Counted from the first letter of the stretch, positions 1 through 7,384 are shown. The stretch: DNA of 16,376 bases from Rickettsiales bacterium (GCA_031266615.1 JAISAR010000110.1:1-16376); one strand, 5' to 3'. The notes: generated from the sequence alone by a model not told the origin. A program made the numbers and translations.

Positions 1-23
1 GCGTGACGCTGGAATCTAGGAAA

Positions 24-45
24 GTTTGCTTGTAAGCAAGCAAAC
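24..45. repeat. Perfect 9-bp stem-loop in repeat-rich spacer
   Basis: GTTTGCTTG (24-32) and CAAGCAAAC (37-45) are perfect inverted repeats around a TAAG loop. The hairpin lies just after a copy of the GCGTGACGCT repeat (1-10). It may be part of a palindromic repeat element or a weak terminator for a gene to the left of the window. It has no U-tract on either strand. Confidence 0.6.
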
Positions 46-117
46 TAATTTTGTGAACATAGAAAGTAGCTAATCTTAATTTAAAACACAACATTTTAAT
101 TATTATGGAAAGACTGG

Positions 118-140
118 ATCCCAGTGTCACGCACTGGGAT
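118..140. repeat. Wolbachia-type palindromic repeat, 9-bp stem
   Basis: ATCCCAGTG (118-126) and CACTGGGAT (132-140) pair perfectly around TCACG. This CCAGTG/CACTGG palindrome is of a type abundant between Wolbachia genes (recalled, not searched). It lies about 90 bp beyond the stop of the minus-strand aldolase-like gene and could act as its terminator, although no U-run follows on that strand. Confidence 0.7.
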
Positions 141-198
141 GACAAGAAGAGGAAGCGCTGGAATGACAGGAAAAGGGCTACTTGGATGACAAGAAGAG
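137..198. repeat. Short tandem-like direct repeats
   Basis: GGATGACAAGAAGAG occurs at 137-151 and again at 184-198, a 47-bp period. The stretch between includes 158-190, which matches 16207-16239 at 29 of 33 positions, so the same repeat family sits at both ends of the window. The block from 1 to 227 holds no gene that I can support. Confidence 0.6.
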
Positions 199-227
199 AG
201 GGCACTGGGAGGAGTGTGAAGAGCTTC

Positions 228-938
228 TTACAACTTACTTTTAATTAGCCTAACCCATGCGTGCCAATCTCTTTCACCAAGATTGCTTTCGAAAGACAAA
301 AGATCCTTTACAGCTTTTGAGCAAATTTCTTCGCTTGGAATTGATAATTCCCTATTCATCGCTAATGTTAAACATTGAGTTTTGCACGCTTGTTCTAAGT
401 GATATGTATAAAACATCGCTTCTTGTATAGTCCGACCACACGTTATAGATCCATGATTGCGCATTAACATCACAGAATTTTCTTTCAGATCAGCTATTAA
501 CCTCTTTCCTTCTGTATCATCAAGTGCCAGAGAATTATAATCATGATAAGATATCTTATTATAAAAGTGCAGTGCCCACTGACTTGTTGGAAGTAACCCA
601 TCTTTAAGGGAGGAAACTGCCACAATAGAAGGCGTATGCAAGTGAAAAATTGCTTGAATATCTTTTCTTGCTTGATAAATAAAGCCGTGGATTATATAAC
701 CGGTTTTATTATATTGATATTCTTTGCCTTCAATCACATCCCCATCAAATGACACCTTCATTAATGAATTTTCATTCACTTCATGAAAACGTATACCAAA
801 TGGATAAATATAAAACGACTTTTGATCCTCAGAACGCACCGATAGGTGAGTATACGTATGGTCATCCAGTCTCAAGTAAGATAAAATCTGATAGGCATAG
901 GCTAAGTCCTTTTTTACCTCGCTCTTTGTCAACAACAC
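228..938 (-). CDS. Class II aldolase/adducin family protein
   Basis: This is a 236-residue protein with the class II aldolase/adducin fold, whose enzymes use a His-coordinated metal to cleave or epimerise sugar phosphates. The HxH pair is visible at His99 and His101 in the sequence FHLHTPS, and the later motif RNHG puts His162 in place. In fuculose aldolase the catalytic Glu sits seven residues before the H-x(2)-IY-type segment; the matching position here is Gly80 in NKTGYIIH. That makes it adducin-like, and classical aldolase chemistry is doubtful. The start is GTG at 938 because no in-frame ATG precedes the conserved domain; the upstream AGAAG is only a weak ribosome-binding site. It stands alone, with repeat DNA downstream and a 239-bp spacer before the next gene. 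The substrate cannot be told from sequence. Confidence 0.88.
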   Translation of the reverse strand: MLLTKSEVKKDLAYAYQILSYLRLDDHTYTHLSVRSEDQKSFYIYPFGIRFHEVNENSLMKVSFDGDVIEGKEYQYNKTGYIIHGFIYQARKDIQAIFHLHTPSIVAVSSLKDGLLPTSQWALHFYNKISYHDYNSLALDDTEGKRLIADLKENSVMLMRNHGSITCGRTIQEAMFYTYHLEQACKTQCLTLAMNRELSIPSEEICSKAVKDLLSFESNLGERDWHAWVRLIKSKL

Positions 939-1111
939 AATTTCTAGCTAAGATCTTCTGAAGGTTTATACAAGAAAAGAGGCTCATAGTAAACTCATAC
1001 TTTTAGTTTGGAGGTAATTGGAAGGGGAGTTGTTAATTCTTAGTAAACAATTCGCTATCACATAATCTATGGAACCTGTACAGAATTTATGTCCCTGAAT
1101 TACATAATATC

Positions 1112-1141
1112 TTAACTGTAAAAATAATTTTTCTATATAAT
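1112..1141 (+). promoter_or_regulatory. Candidate sigma-70 promoter for the P-loop gene
   Basis: A perfect TATAAT lies at 1136-1141, with TTAACT (4 of 6 consensus) at 1112-1117 and an 18-bp spacer. The expected start of transcription is about 30 nt before the ATG at 1178. The rest of 939-1111 shows no gene or strong structure. Confidence 0.45.
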
Positions 1142-1177
1142 GTTTCAAATGTTTTAAAGTTTAAGTTTCATGTTATT

Positions 1178-1828
1178 ATGAATATAGATTTTAACATTAT
1201 AAATAATATGATAAACATTAATACAAAGGAACAGATAACAGGAGTTTTCGTATATATTATCGGCTTTTCAGGAAGTGGCAAGCTTTCTACAGCAATAGAA
1301 TTATCTAATATGATAGGTGCACTGATTGTAAACAGCAACTTTTCCAACAATACTCAAATCCGCTCTATATATGATAATATCTTTGAATATGACCAAATCC
1401 CTAAAGAAGTCCAAGATAGAATATATAACGTTGCACAAATTATGCTTCAGGCAATAGAAGCCTATCCAGTTCATTCAAAAAATTACATATTTATCGATGA
1501 ATTAATGAAAAATAACGACTACAATATAAGGATGTATAACTCAGTAGTAGAGCTTAGTAAAAGAATGAATACAAGAATTCTTCCTATAGTGCTAAAGTGT
1601 GACCTACCTACATTACAAAAACGCATTAAATTAAAAAGACAAAGGGAAAATAGGAAGGTTACTAACATGAGTAGTGTTATAGAGAAATTTAGGGCTCGTA
1701 ATTTATTTATACCACCGAATGCCATAGAAATAGAAAATTCAAATATGAGTATAAAAGAAGTAGCCGAAGAAATAACAAATCAGATGTACAGACTTAGTCA
1801 AATCGATAGAGCTTACGCAAAAGGGTAA
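1178..1828 (+). CDS. Small P-loop NTPase / kinase-like protein, function unknown
   Basis: This 216-residue protein has a Walker A motif near its N-terminus (GFSGSGKLST, residues 29-38) and a Walker B-like strand NYIFIDE (102-108). A basic stretch KRIKLKRQRENRK (148-160) resembles the lid of nucleoside and other small-molecule kinases. The C-terminal part, with SIKEVAEEI, has the look of the terminal helix of AAA_33/zeta-toxin/APS-kinase-type P-loop folds. The phosphoryl acceptor is unknown. There is no signal peptide or membrane segment, so a cytosolic location is likely. Its stop codon (1826-1828) directly abuts the stop codon of tsaB on the other strand, leaving no intergenic base. An upstream ATG at 1170 opens only a two-codon reading frame after the start. 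The P-loop assignment is firm; the family is a guess. Confidence 0.78.
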   Translation: MNIDFNIINNMININTKEQITGVFVYIIGFSGSGKLSTAIELSNMIGALIVNSNFSNNTQIRSIYDNIFEYDQIPKEVQDRIYNVAQIMLQAIEAYPVHSKNYIFIDELMKNNDYNIRMYNSVVELSKRMNTRILPIVLKCDLPTLQKRIKLKRQRENRKVTNMSSVIEKFRARNLFIPPNAIEIENSNMSIKEVAEEITNQMYRLSQIDRAYAKG

Positions 1829-2437
1829 TTATAATAATTTCATATACTGAGGCTCATTTAAATATAGAGCGTCGACCCCATTTAATTTTTGTTTATTTTC
1901 TAGCCTATAACGGACCAATAATCCTGCATGGCTAGCATTTAACTCTGGTAAATTGCAATCCACATATGTGATGCAGTTATTGTCTGTCGTCCCAGTACCT
2001 ATCACACACTGGGCCGCAACTGGCTCTGACAGCGGCAATAAATTGAAATCAAATAACTGCGTGTAAAACTCTTGAGCATTTTTGATTATAGCTCTGATAT
2101 TTTTTTTGCTGTTTGCACAAAGCAAGGATATTGCATATGCCTGAACTTCCAGTGCACTCACTCCGTATAATGGTTTATTCGTAGCAAGATTTATGCCTTT
2201 TGCAGCCGATATACCAACTCTAATTCCAGTAAAACTTCCCGGCCCAACTACCACCGCTAAGCAGTCTATTTTATCGTAGCTGTAATTGTGCTTATTGAAC
2301 AGAGTGTTCAAAATTTGAAAAAATGTTTCTGCGTGACTATTGCTGGTGAAATTGCGCTCTATAAAACAATTACCATCGTGGTCAATTATCGCTATCGAAC
2401 TACCAACACCTACAGTATCAATCGCTAGAATAGACAT
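1829..2437 (-). CDS. tsaB: tRNA threonylcarbamoyladenosine biosynthesis protein TsaB
   Basis: This 202-residue protein is TsaB (YeaZ), the actin/ASKHA-fold partner of TsaD. With TsaE it transfers threonylcarbamoyl to A37 of ANN-decoding tRNAs (t6A) in the cytosol. The N-terminal strand SILAIDT (2-8), the family signature GPGSFTGIRVG (65-75) and the C-terminal PxYL-type ending ALYLNEPQY (190-198) are all present. Length is slightly under the usual ~220-230. TsaB itself is catalytically inactive in the known complex and serves as a scaffold. The ATG at 2437 overlaps the upstream symporter stop codon as TAATG, a one-base overlap typical of translational coupling, so the two genes are very probably co-transcribed. 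Its 3' end touches the convergent P-loop gene. Confidence 0.95.
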   Translation of the reverse strand: MSILAIDTVGVGSSIAIIDHDGNCFIERNFTSNSHAETFFQILNTLFNKHNYSYDKIDCLAVVVGPGSFTGIRVGISAAKGINLATNKPLYGVSALEVQAYAISLLCANSKKNIRAIIKNAQEFYTQLFDFNLLPLSEPVAAQCVIGTGTTDNNCITYVDCNLPELNASHAGLLVRYRLENKQKLNGVDALYLNEPQYMKLL

Positions 2438-3627
2438 TACCTAAGCTTATCGTAGAGTTTTGTAAACATTATAGTAAAAGCACCATTGCCCATAACATTT
2501 GCTGAAGTTATTATTGGATCAAACACTACATATAATGCTGTGATTAGCGAGAGCATTTCTGGAGAGAATTTAAGGTACTTTTCAAGAATAGGCAGCATTA
2601 CCACAATTCCTCCTGCCGGAATTGCAGCAATAGCAAATTTAAACAACAAAAAATAAAGAAGAAAAGTTACGTAGTCTGTCGTAGATAATGCATAACCAGA
2701 AGTTATTATCATCGATAATATTATAATAAAAAAGCAATCACCTACTAAATGAAAGCCAGCAGTTATTGGTATAACAGACGATGCTACATCAGGTTGCTTT
2801 ACGTTTTTTCTGCTTCCTTCAAGAGTAAGTGGCATAGTTGCATTGCTAGACATTGTACTCATCGCAGTAATAAATGCCGGCATCATATTGCTTATGCTAG
2901 TTATCCAGCCTGTGATCTTAAACGAATTTGCTGCTCCGTATAAGAGAAAAACATAAAAGTAAGTTACAGATGCTATAATAACAAAAATTATTGAGCAATC
3001 TTTGAATATTATAGATAGAACCTGATCATGTTGCATTTTTAAAGCAAGCCCAAGTACGAATATTGGAATAACTGGTATAAAAAAGGTTTTCATAATCAAC
3101 AAAGTTAAATCTGACATTTTTCGCGAGAGCTCTTCACTTTTTTTGGGCAGCAAAACAGACACTATTAAACTGGACATAAATCCATAAGCAAGAGCATGAA
3201 AGTTAGAAAGGAGTAGCGGCAGCTTAAACGACCACAAAGGAGCAATTGTTTCTTCATATGTTATATCTTGTATCGAATAAGTGTTTTGCAGGACAAAATG
3301 CCCAATCGAATAAGCAATTAAACTTGAAGCTAGATTCGATAAGAAAATCATTATAACAAGTAATAGTATAAACTTTATAGCCGACTGCTTAAGATTGTTA
3401 ATACTGCTGAAGATTAACGCAAAGACAATAAAAGGCATTATAAATAGCAAAATTTCTTTGATACTTAAGCTCACTGAATACAAAAAGGCTTTCGCTTCTA
3501 TTGGAACTAAATGACCAAAAAATACAACTGAAGCAATAATAGTGAGTAAGATTAGCAGCTGTAGCATGTTTTGATATAGCAATATTCTATGGACATAATG
3601 CAGTGAGTCAGTTTTCAAGTAAAGCAA
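2437..3627 (-). CDS. Dicarboxylate/amino acid:cation symporter (DAACS family), atypical binding site
   Basis: This 396-residue inner-membrane carrier has roughly eight hydrophobic segments and the family landmarks. These are MPFIVFALIFSS (64-75) after helix 1, the serine-rich HP1 hairpin STMSSNATMPLT (257-268), the HP2 hairpin AAIPAGGIVVML (334-345), and a final helix with Asp370 and Asn377. Compared with the archaeal homologue GltPh, the Na-binding NMDGT motif reads HLVGD (293-297). The Arg that holds the substrate side-chain carboxylate becomes Ile373. Transport of an acidic amino acid is therefore doubtful, and a neutral substrate or different coupling is possible. The longest frame starts at TTG 3627; ATG 3567 (Met21, just before helix 1) is an equally possible start. 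It sits between a porin and tsaB in one orientation. Confidence 0.87.
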   Translation of the reverse strand: MLYLKTDSLHYVHRILLYQNMLQLLILLTIIASVVFFGHLVPIEAKAFLYSVSLSIKEILLFIMPFIVFALIFSSINNLKQSAIKFILLLVIMIFLSNLASSLIAYSIGHFVLQNTYSIQDITYEETIAPLWSFKLPLLLSNFHALAYGFMSSLIVSVLLPKKSEELSRKMSDLTLLIMKTFFIPVIPIFVLGLALKMQHDQVLSIIFKDCSIIFVIIASVTYFYVFLLYGAANSFKITGWITSISNMMPAFITAMSTMSSNATMPLTLEGSRKNVKQPDVASSVIPITAGFHLVGDCFFIIILSMIITSGYALSTTDYVTFLLYFLLFKFAIAAIPAGGIVVMLPILEKYLKFSPEMLSLITALYVVFDPIITSANVMGNGAFTIMFTKLYDKLR

Positions 3628-3655
3628 AACTATCTAAACTGCTGTAATGCATTTA

Positions 3656-4831
3656 TCAAAAACTCAACTTTAGCCCTGCCAAAAGCACGTAACCTGAGTT
3701 GTTTTTGGACTCCTCGATGGGCTCTTCGGCATTAAATTTTACAATATCGAAATAGTATGAAGTGCCCATAAAAAGAGAACTTTCAAGGCTTAAAGCATAT
3801 GATGTTAATTTGTTCGTACCTTTGTCTGCAATATCCCGACCACTACTAAAATATGTTAAGCTCAATTTGCGAGAATCAGAGCGGTAAGCGACACCTGCAT
3901 TCGTATAATACGTATTAGTTGTTTCAGGACGATATCTCTTGCCCGATTTACCACCATTACCATGTGAGAAAATGCAATCAAGATCGAAAAACTTCAGGTT
4001 TAAGCCAAAATTCCAGTGTAGCAACTGGTTACAGCTCTCATAACCTTCAGAGGTCCCATCTGAGCAATCAGTTAAATTTTCCCTTGCAAATTCACCAGTT
4101 AAAGCAGCAGTAAAATTTATATCATCCGACAAACTATTCTTATAGGAAAGGCCAGCAGCGACTAGATTGCTATAATGTAAGTTATTTTTCCCTGGAACAT
4201 AACTAAGCCCAAGTTGAAAGTTATAAATCTCAGGGGAGGTATAGCTTATTGCTGGTTGCTTTAATTTCAGCTCTAGTCCATTATAATCACTATAAATATT
4301 GGGTTTAACCCAAAAGACTTTGTCTTTATCATATCCAGTACCAACACCCTTCTTTTCATCGCCACGCAGATTTGCATAGTTTACCCAGCAACCATTTACT
4401 CCTCCAGCAGCCACGTAAATTTTTGAAGTATTGATCAGCATACTTTGGCTGACTAAACTTCTTTTCCCATACTCAATTGATCCAAGCCCCCGATTTTTTA
4501 TGATAAAATACCATTCCTCCATGTTTAACTTTTCTATGTCTAACGCCTTTAGGTTAGCGATACTAGAAACTCCCGCCTTAACATTAAACCCCATTTGAGT
4601 ATTCGGATAAACCTGCTGTAAATAAAGAAAGCGCAAGTATGAATAACTTGAAATCTTGTCTTTAGGCTTAATATTGAAAGAATCTTTGTTAAAAGCGTAG
4701 CCAAATCTCAAATCTATTTTTCCGTCCAGCTCTGCATAAAATATTCCCTTATCCAGAATTACCCTAGCGTTGGCACTATTTTGCGAAAATAATAACGAAA
4801 GCAGCGCTATCAGGCAGTATCTCAACTTCAT
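3656..4831 (-). CDS. Porin-like outer membrane beta-barrel protein
   Basis: I chose ATG 4831, giving 391 residues, because a clean signal peptide starts there: MKLRYC, a hydrophobic core, then the AxA-type site SANA before RV (cleavage after Ala22). The open frame runs further upstream only to a TTG at 4882. The mature protein shows alternating-residue strands of a general porin (porin_4 type): a first strand FYAELDGKIDLRFGYAF, a FIIKNRGLGSIEYGKR strand resembling the FVGLxGxFGxLxxGR motif of porins, and a terminal LLAGLKLSF with the C-terminal Phe used by the BAM machinery. Several segments align with the 833-residue protein at 7725, so the two look like paralogues. It probably forms an outer-membrane diffusion channel next to an inner-membrane symporter. 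A 32-bp palindrome lies 3 nt upstream of the start. Confidence 0.83.
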   Translation of the reverse strand: MKLRYCLIALLSLLFSQNSANARVILDKGIFYAELDGKIDLRFGYAFNKDSFNIKPKDKISSYSYLRFLYLQQVYPNTQMGFNVKAGVSSIANLKALDIEKLNMEEWYFIIKNRGLGSIEYGKRSLVSQSMLINTSKIYVAAGGVNGCWVNYANLRGDEKKGVGTGYDKDKVFWVKPNIYSDYNGLELKLKQPAISYTSPEIYNFQLGLSYVPGKNNLHYSNLVAAGLSYKNSLSDDINFTAALTGEFARENLTDCSDGTSEGYESCNQLLHWNFGLNLKFFDLDCIFSHGNGGKSGKRYRPETTNTYYTNAGVAYRSDSRKLSLTYFSSGRDIADKGTNKLTSYALSLESSLFMGTSYYFDIVKFNAEEPIEESKNNSGYVLLAGLKLSF

Positions 4832-4834
4832 GAA

Positions 4835-4866
4835 TAAACTTAAATTTTTATAAAAATTTAAGTTTA
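4835..4866. repeat. 32-bp perfect palindrome just upstream of porin start
   Basis: TAAACTTAAATTTTTA (4835-4850) is followed directly by its exact reverse complement (4851-4866). The element ends 3 nt before the ATG at 4831 on the minus strand. With only four G/C bases in 32 it is a weak terminator for the upstream gene. It could be a cruciform, a dimeric protein-binding site, or a 5'-UTR hairpin that hides the ribosome-binding region. Confidence 0.85.
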
Positions 4867-4906
4867 AATCCAATATAGACAAAAGACAACTTTTTTACAT
4901 AAAATA

Positions 4907-5713
4907 TCAGACTTTGTACTGTGCAGCTAGTTTTTGAGCTATACTTCCATAAATTACTGATATACGGGGTAATCTTTGTTTTAATAGCTGCTTATTGATA
5001 GCAGAATGTATACGATCAATTACTTTAGGTGTGTCTTCTGTATTGCAGTTAAATAAAATAAAGAGCACTTTATTTTCGCCAATATACCCTAAAAAATCAT
5101 CACTGCGGCAATTTTTGTGAAAGTGCTTTATAACAACTTTCAGTGCACCGTTCGTCTCTTCACAGTTACTATCGAAACCAATAACTCCCACAGCCATACT
5201 AATTTGATGTCGCAGAGCAAAATTTGATATAGCACGCAGCTCTAGAATAGAGGATTCATTGTCTGGTATATCAAATAAGTCGTGGTTTTTGTACTTTTTA
5301 CCCATTAGATATTCATCCCTAAATATTCCTAACTTGTGAAGTAGGCTGATGTCGCGTATCAACAGCTCATAATTAATCTTGTCATTAGTGAATTGCATGG
5401 TGCGAAAAACTTTCACTTTTGTCTTGATATCCTCTCCTTTAGAGTCAATTAAGGAAAAACCTATCACTTTAGGTAATATGTCAAGTAAATCATATCCATC
5501 CTCGGCATACTCTAAATAATTCCTCACATCGTCAGCTGCTCTTGCACTTAAAATATTGATTAATGGCTTATTGAGTAAACTCTCTTTCCCGTATTTTAAC
5601 AAATTCCTTGCAGCTTGATTGAGCCCTGAAATTAATACAGTTTTTCTCCTATTATCCTGACAAACGGATATCACAGCATCATCTTTCCTTCTTGCAGTTA
5701 TAAAATCTTCCAT
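4907..5713 (-). CDS. PAS-domain protein with degenerate GGDEF-like domain
   Basis: This 268-residue protein has no signal peptide or membrane helix. Residues about 10-125 read as a PAS-like sensory domain (LISGLNQAARNLLKYGKESLLNKPLINIL... then a LLIRDISLL strand). Residues about 165-262 resemble a diguanylate cyclase fold. MAVGVIGFD (173-181) matches the first strand with its metal-site Asp. CRSDDFLGYIGENKVLFILF (202-221) aligns with the RxxDxxxRxGGDEF segment but carries IGENK where GG[D/E]EF should be. Enzymatic c-di-GMP synthesis is therefore unlikely; a ligand-binding or regulatory role is an inference. It is transcribed in the same direction as the downstream porin, 75 nt away, and may regulate surface functions. 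The PAS call is moderate and the GGDEF call is based on pattern only. Confidence 0.68.
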   Translation of the reverse strand: MEDFITARRKDDAVISVCQDNRRKTVLISGLNQAARNLLKYGKESLLNKPLINILSARAADDVRNYLEYAEDGYDLLDILPKVIGFSLIDSKGEDIKTKVKVFRTMQFTNDKINYELLIRDISLLHKLGIFRDEYLMGKKYKNHDLFDIPDNESSILELRAISNFALRHQISMAVGVIGFDSNCEETNGALKVVIKHFHKNCRSDDFLGYIGENKVLFILFNCNTEDTPKVIDRIHSAINKQLLKQRLPRISVIYGSIAQKLAAQYKV

Positions 5714-5751
5714 GCTTTCATTCCATACAGCGTATTTATAAGTATAATCAG

Positions 5752-5779
5752 ATTATATTAAAATTCATTTACCTATTAA
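5752..5779 (-). promoter_or_regulatory. Candidate promoter for the PAS/GGDEF-like gene
   Basis: On the minus strand, TTAATA (4 of 6; 5774-5779) is followed after 16 bp by a perfect TATAAT (5752-5757), placing the transcription start about 30 nt upstream of the ATG at 5713. A second -10-like TATACT sits at 5741-5746. In DNA this AT-rich such boxes can arise by chance. Confidence 0.35.
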
Positions 5780-5874
5780 TATGCTTAATTAGATATAGTA
5801 GAAGTAGCTTAACGCTATGGTGCCCGTAGCTAGTTACTTTTAGGTGGTAATATAAGGTGGTTTGTCGCTTCAGT

Positions 5875-5985
5875 GCGTGACGCTAGGATCTATAGCCCTT
5901 CTGTCCGATAACTATATGTTGTTGATATCCAGTTACTGTAAGATCCATCCTTTGTCTTGTTTGGATTATTATAAGAGGGGCTATA
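5875..5985. repeat. Repeat remnant with flanking inverted repeats
   Basis: GCGTGACGCT at 5875-5884 is identical to 1-10 and opens a fragment of the dispersed repeat. TATAGCCCTTCT (5891-5902) and AGAGGGGCTATA (5974-5985) are inverted repeats matching at 11 of 12 positions and enclose 71 bp. This could be a decayed small mobile element or a long stem. I find no gene in 5714-6027. Confidence 0.4.
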
Positions 5986-5990
5986 TTAAG

Positions 5991-6017
5991 GGTTAATGGA
6001 GCAATGCTCCATTAACC
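5991..6017 (-). terminator. Strong hairpin after the lipase gene
   Basis: GGTTAATGGAGC (5991-6002) and GCTCCATTAACC (6006-6017) form a perfect 12-bp stem with a 3-nt loop, 10 nt past the lipase stop codon. On the lipase strand the stem is followed by CTTAATATAG, so the U-run is poor. It may terminate transcription or protect the 3' end of the mRNA. Confidence 0.65.
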
Positions 6018-6027
6018 ACCTGTCCTG

Positions 6028-7347
6028 CTACGCGCCAATTACAGCAGAGGAATATGATTCAACTTTTACTTGCTCAAGAGAAGGGTTTTCATTTTTACCT
6101 TCTGCCTGTTCAGTCTGAGAGGGATTTTCATACTTACTCTTCACTTCTTCAAAAAAGTTTGATTGACCGAAAGCATACCCTACTAAGTTAGCAGCGTAAT
6201 ATTGAACATTACCTAAAACCGCAGAGTTAATTCGTCCTAGCATTTTTGAAGGATAGTAAAAGAGAGATACGTCATTGTTTGATCGGAACTCCCTTTCATC
6301 TGTTCTATAAATAGCTTCGTGATAACCATCTGTTTTATGAAAAGAATATCCTTCTGGTACTGCTACTCTTAGTTGTGCGCCTACATGCGCATAACCAAAC
6401 GAACCAGGTGATACTGCTGGCACTGGGTCTTGCCTATGCTGGGTTACTCTTATAGTTGTTTCCTGAAGAGCATCATTGTAAATTTCACTAGCAGTAAGAT
6501 CAAAAACTCTCGGATCACCAAAAGTTGCAACATGAATATCTTTAGCTCCTTCTGTTTTGTTGAGACATAAAGCAGCTATTTTAGCAACAGCTCCCCCCAT
6601 GCTATGACCTGTGAGATTAATCTTAAAATCTTTAATTTCTGACCCTTGTTTTTTGGCATGAGACTTTAAAATACCATAAAGATTAGGCCATGAATCTGTA
6701 AATGAATTATAGAAACCACGATGAATCCTTCCACCTTCAGGTAAAAGTTCTGAAGTCGTAAAAGATACATTCGAATCAGTGATTACATCATTTAAGCCCC
6801 CAAAGCCGTGCTTAAAACGAGTGCCGTGATAAGCTATTGTTATCTCTTTACCTTTTATGAAGACATGACCAGCATCTTCTTCAAAGCTGTTACCAAATGG
6901 AATAATTTCATAACCTTCGCGAGTAAGCTCAGCTCTAGTTTTATGCATTTTTTCATTTTTAAGGATTACAAAATCTTCTTCATTTCCTCTAGAAAGACTA
7001 TCATCATAAGCTAAAGCTCTAAAGTTTTTTTTGCCTAGTTCTTCGTCATTATTACCATAGCTTATTTTACAGAAATTACTCATTTCCAATAATTTCTCTT
7101 TATTAAACCCTGCAATTTCTACAATACTCTCATCTATCTGGTAAGAGGAAGGCAAAGAATTTGCTTTTTCACCCAGGTCACAATATACTTCGTTCGGGTC
7201 ACGGGGATTTATAAATTCATAATCTTCAAGGACCTCAAATTCATTGTCATATTCTTCTACCACATGATCATCGCCTGGTATTGAACTTACGTCGCTTGTA
7301 CTGGTGTTTGTGATACCAAGCCAATTGCGTAAAAAACTAAAATCCAT
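6028..7347 (-). CDS. Lipase class 3 family protein
   Basis: This 439-residue alpha/beta hydrolase belongs to the class 3 (fungal-type) lipase family, which hydrolyses acylglycerols or phospholipids. The oxyanion-side strand ITIAYHGT (169-176) comes first. The nucleophile elbow LTGHSMGGA (245-253) follows, with Ser249. Next are ATFGDPRV (274-281), the acid HRQDPVP with Asp307, GYAHVG (318-323) and a likely catalytic His343 in DGYHEAIY. The first 150 residues are acidic and of unknown fold. The C-terminal 50 residues are rich in Glu, Gln and Asn. There is no Sec signal peptide, so it is cytosolic or exported by another route such as type IV secretion; that export is an inference. ATG 7347 is preceded by GAGG (7356-7359) at 8-nt spacing and by a strong promoter. 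It is divergent from the 833-residue surface protein. Confidence 0.9.
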   Translation of the reverse strand: MDFSFLRNWLGITNTSTSDVSSIPGDDHVVEEYDNEFEVLEDYEFINPRDPNEVYCDLGEKANSLPSSYQIDESIVEIAGFNKEKLLEMSNFCKISYGNNDEELGKKNFRALAYDDSLSRGNEEDFVILKNEKMHKTRAELTREGYEIIPFGNSFEEDAGHVFIKGKEITIAYHGTRFKHGFGGLNDVITDSNVSFTTSELLPEGGRIHRGFYNSFTDSWPNLYGILKSHAKKQGSEIKDFKINLTGHSMGGAVAKIAALCLNKTEGAKDIHVATFGDPRVFDLTASEIYNDALQETTIRVTQHRQDPVPAVSPGSFGYAHVGAQLRVAVPEGYSFHKTDGYHEAIYRTDEREFRSNNDVSLFYYPSKMLGRINSAVLGNVQYYAANLVGYAFGQSNFFEEVKSKYENPSQTEQAEGKNENPSLEQVKVESYSSAVIGA

Positions 7348-7384
7348 ATAAAATACCTCAATATTTATCTAAATAACTTTATTA

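Noticed and set aside
749..961. 70-residue plus-strand frame opposite the aldolase-like gene
   Set aside because: It has no ribosome-binding site or recognisable motif, and it overlaps the conserved coding region antisense.
1087..1107. TTATGT/ACATAA inverted repeat as an operator
   Set aside because: A six-bp arm in AT-rich DNA is expected by chance.
4832..4882. TTG start at 4882 for the 391-residue porin
   Set aside because: It places 17 residues, coded by the palindrome, before an otherwise perfect signal peptide.
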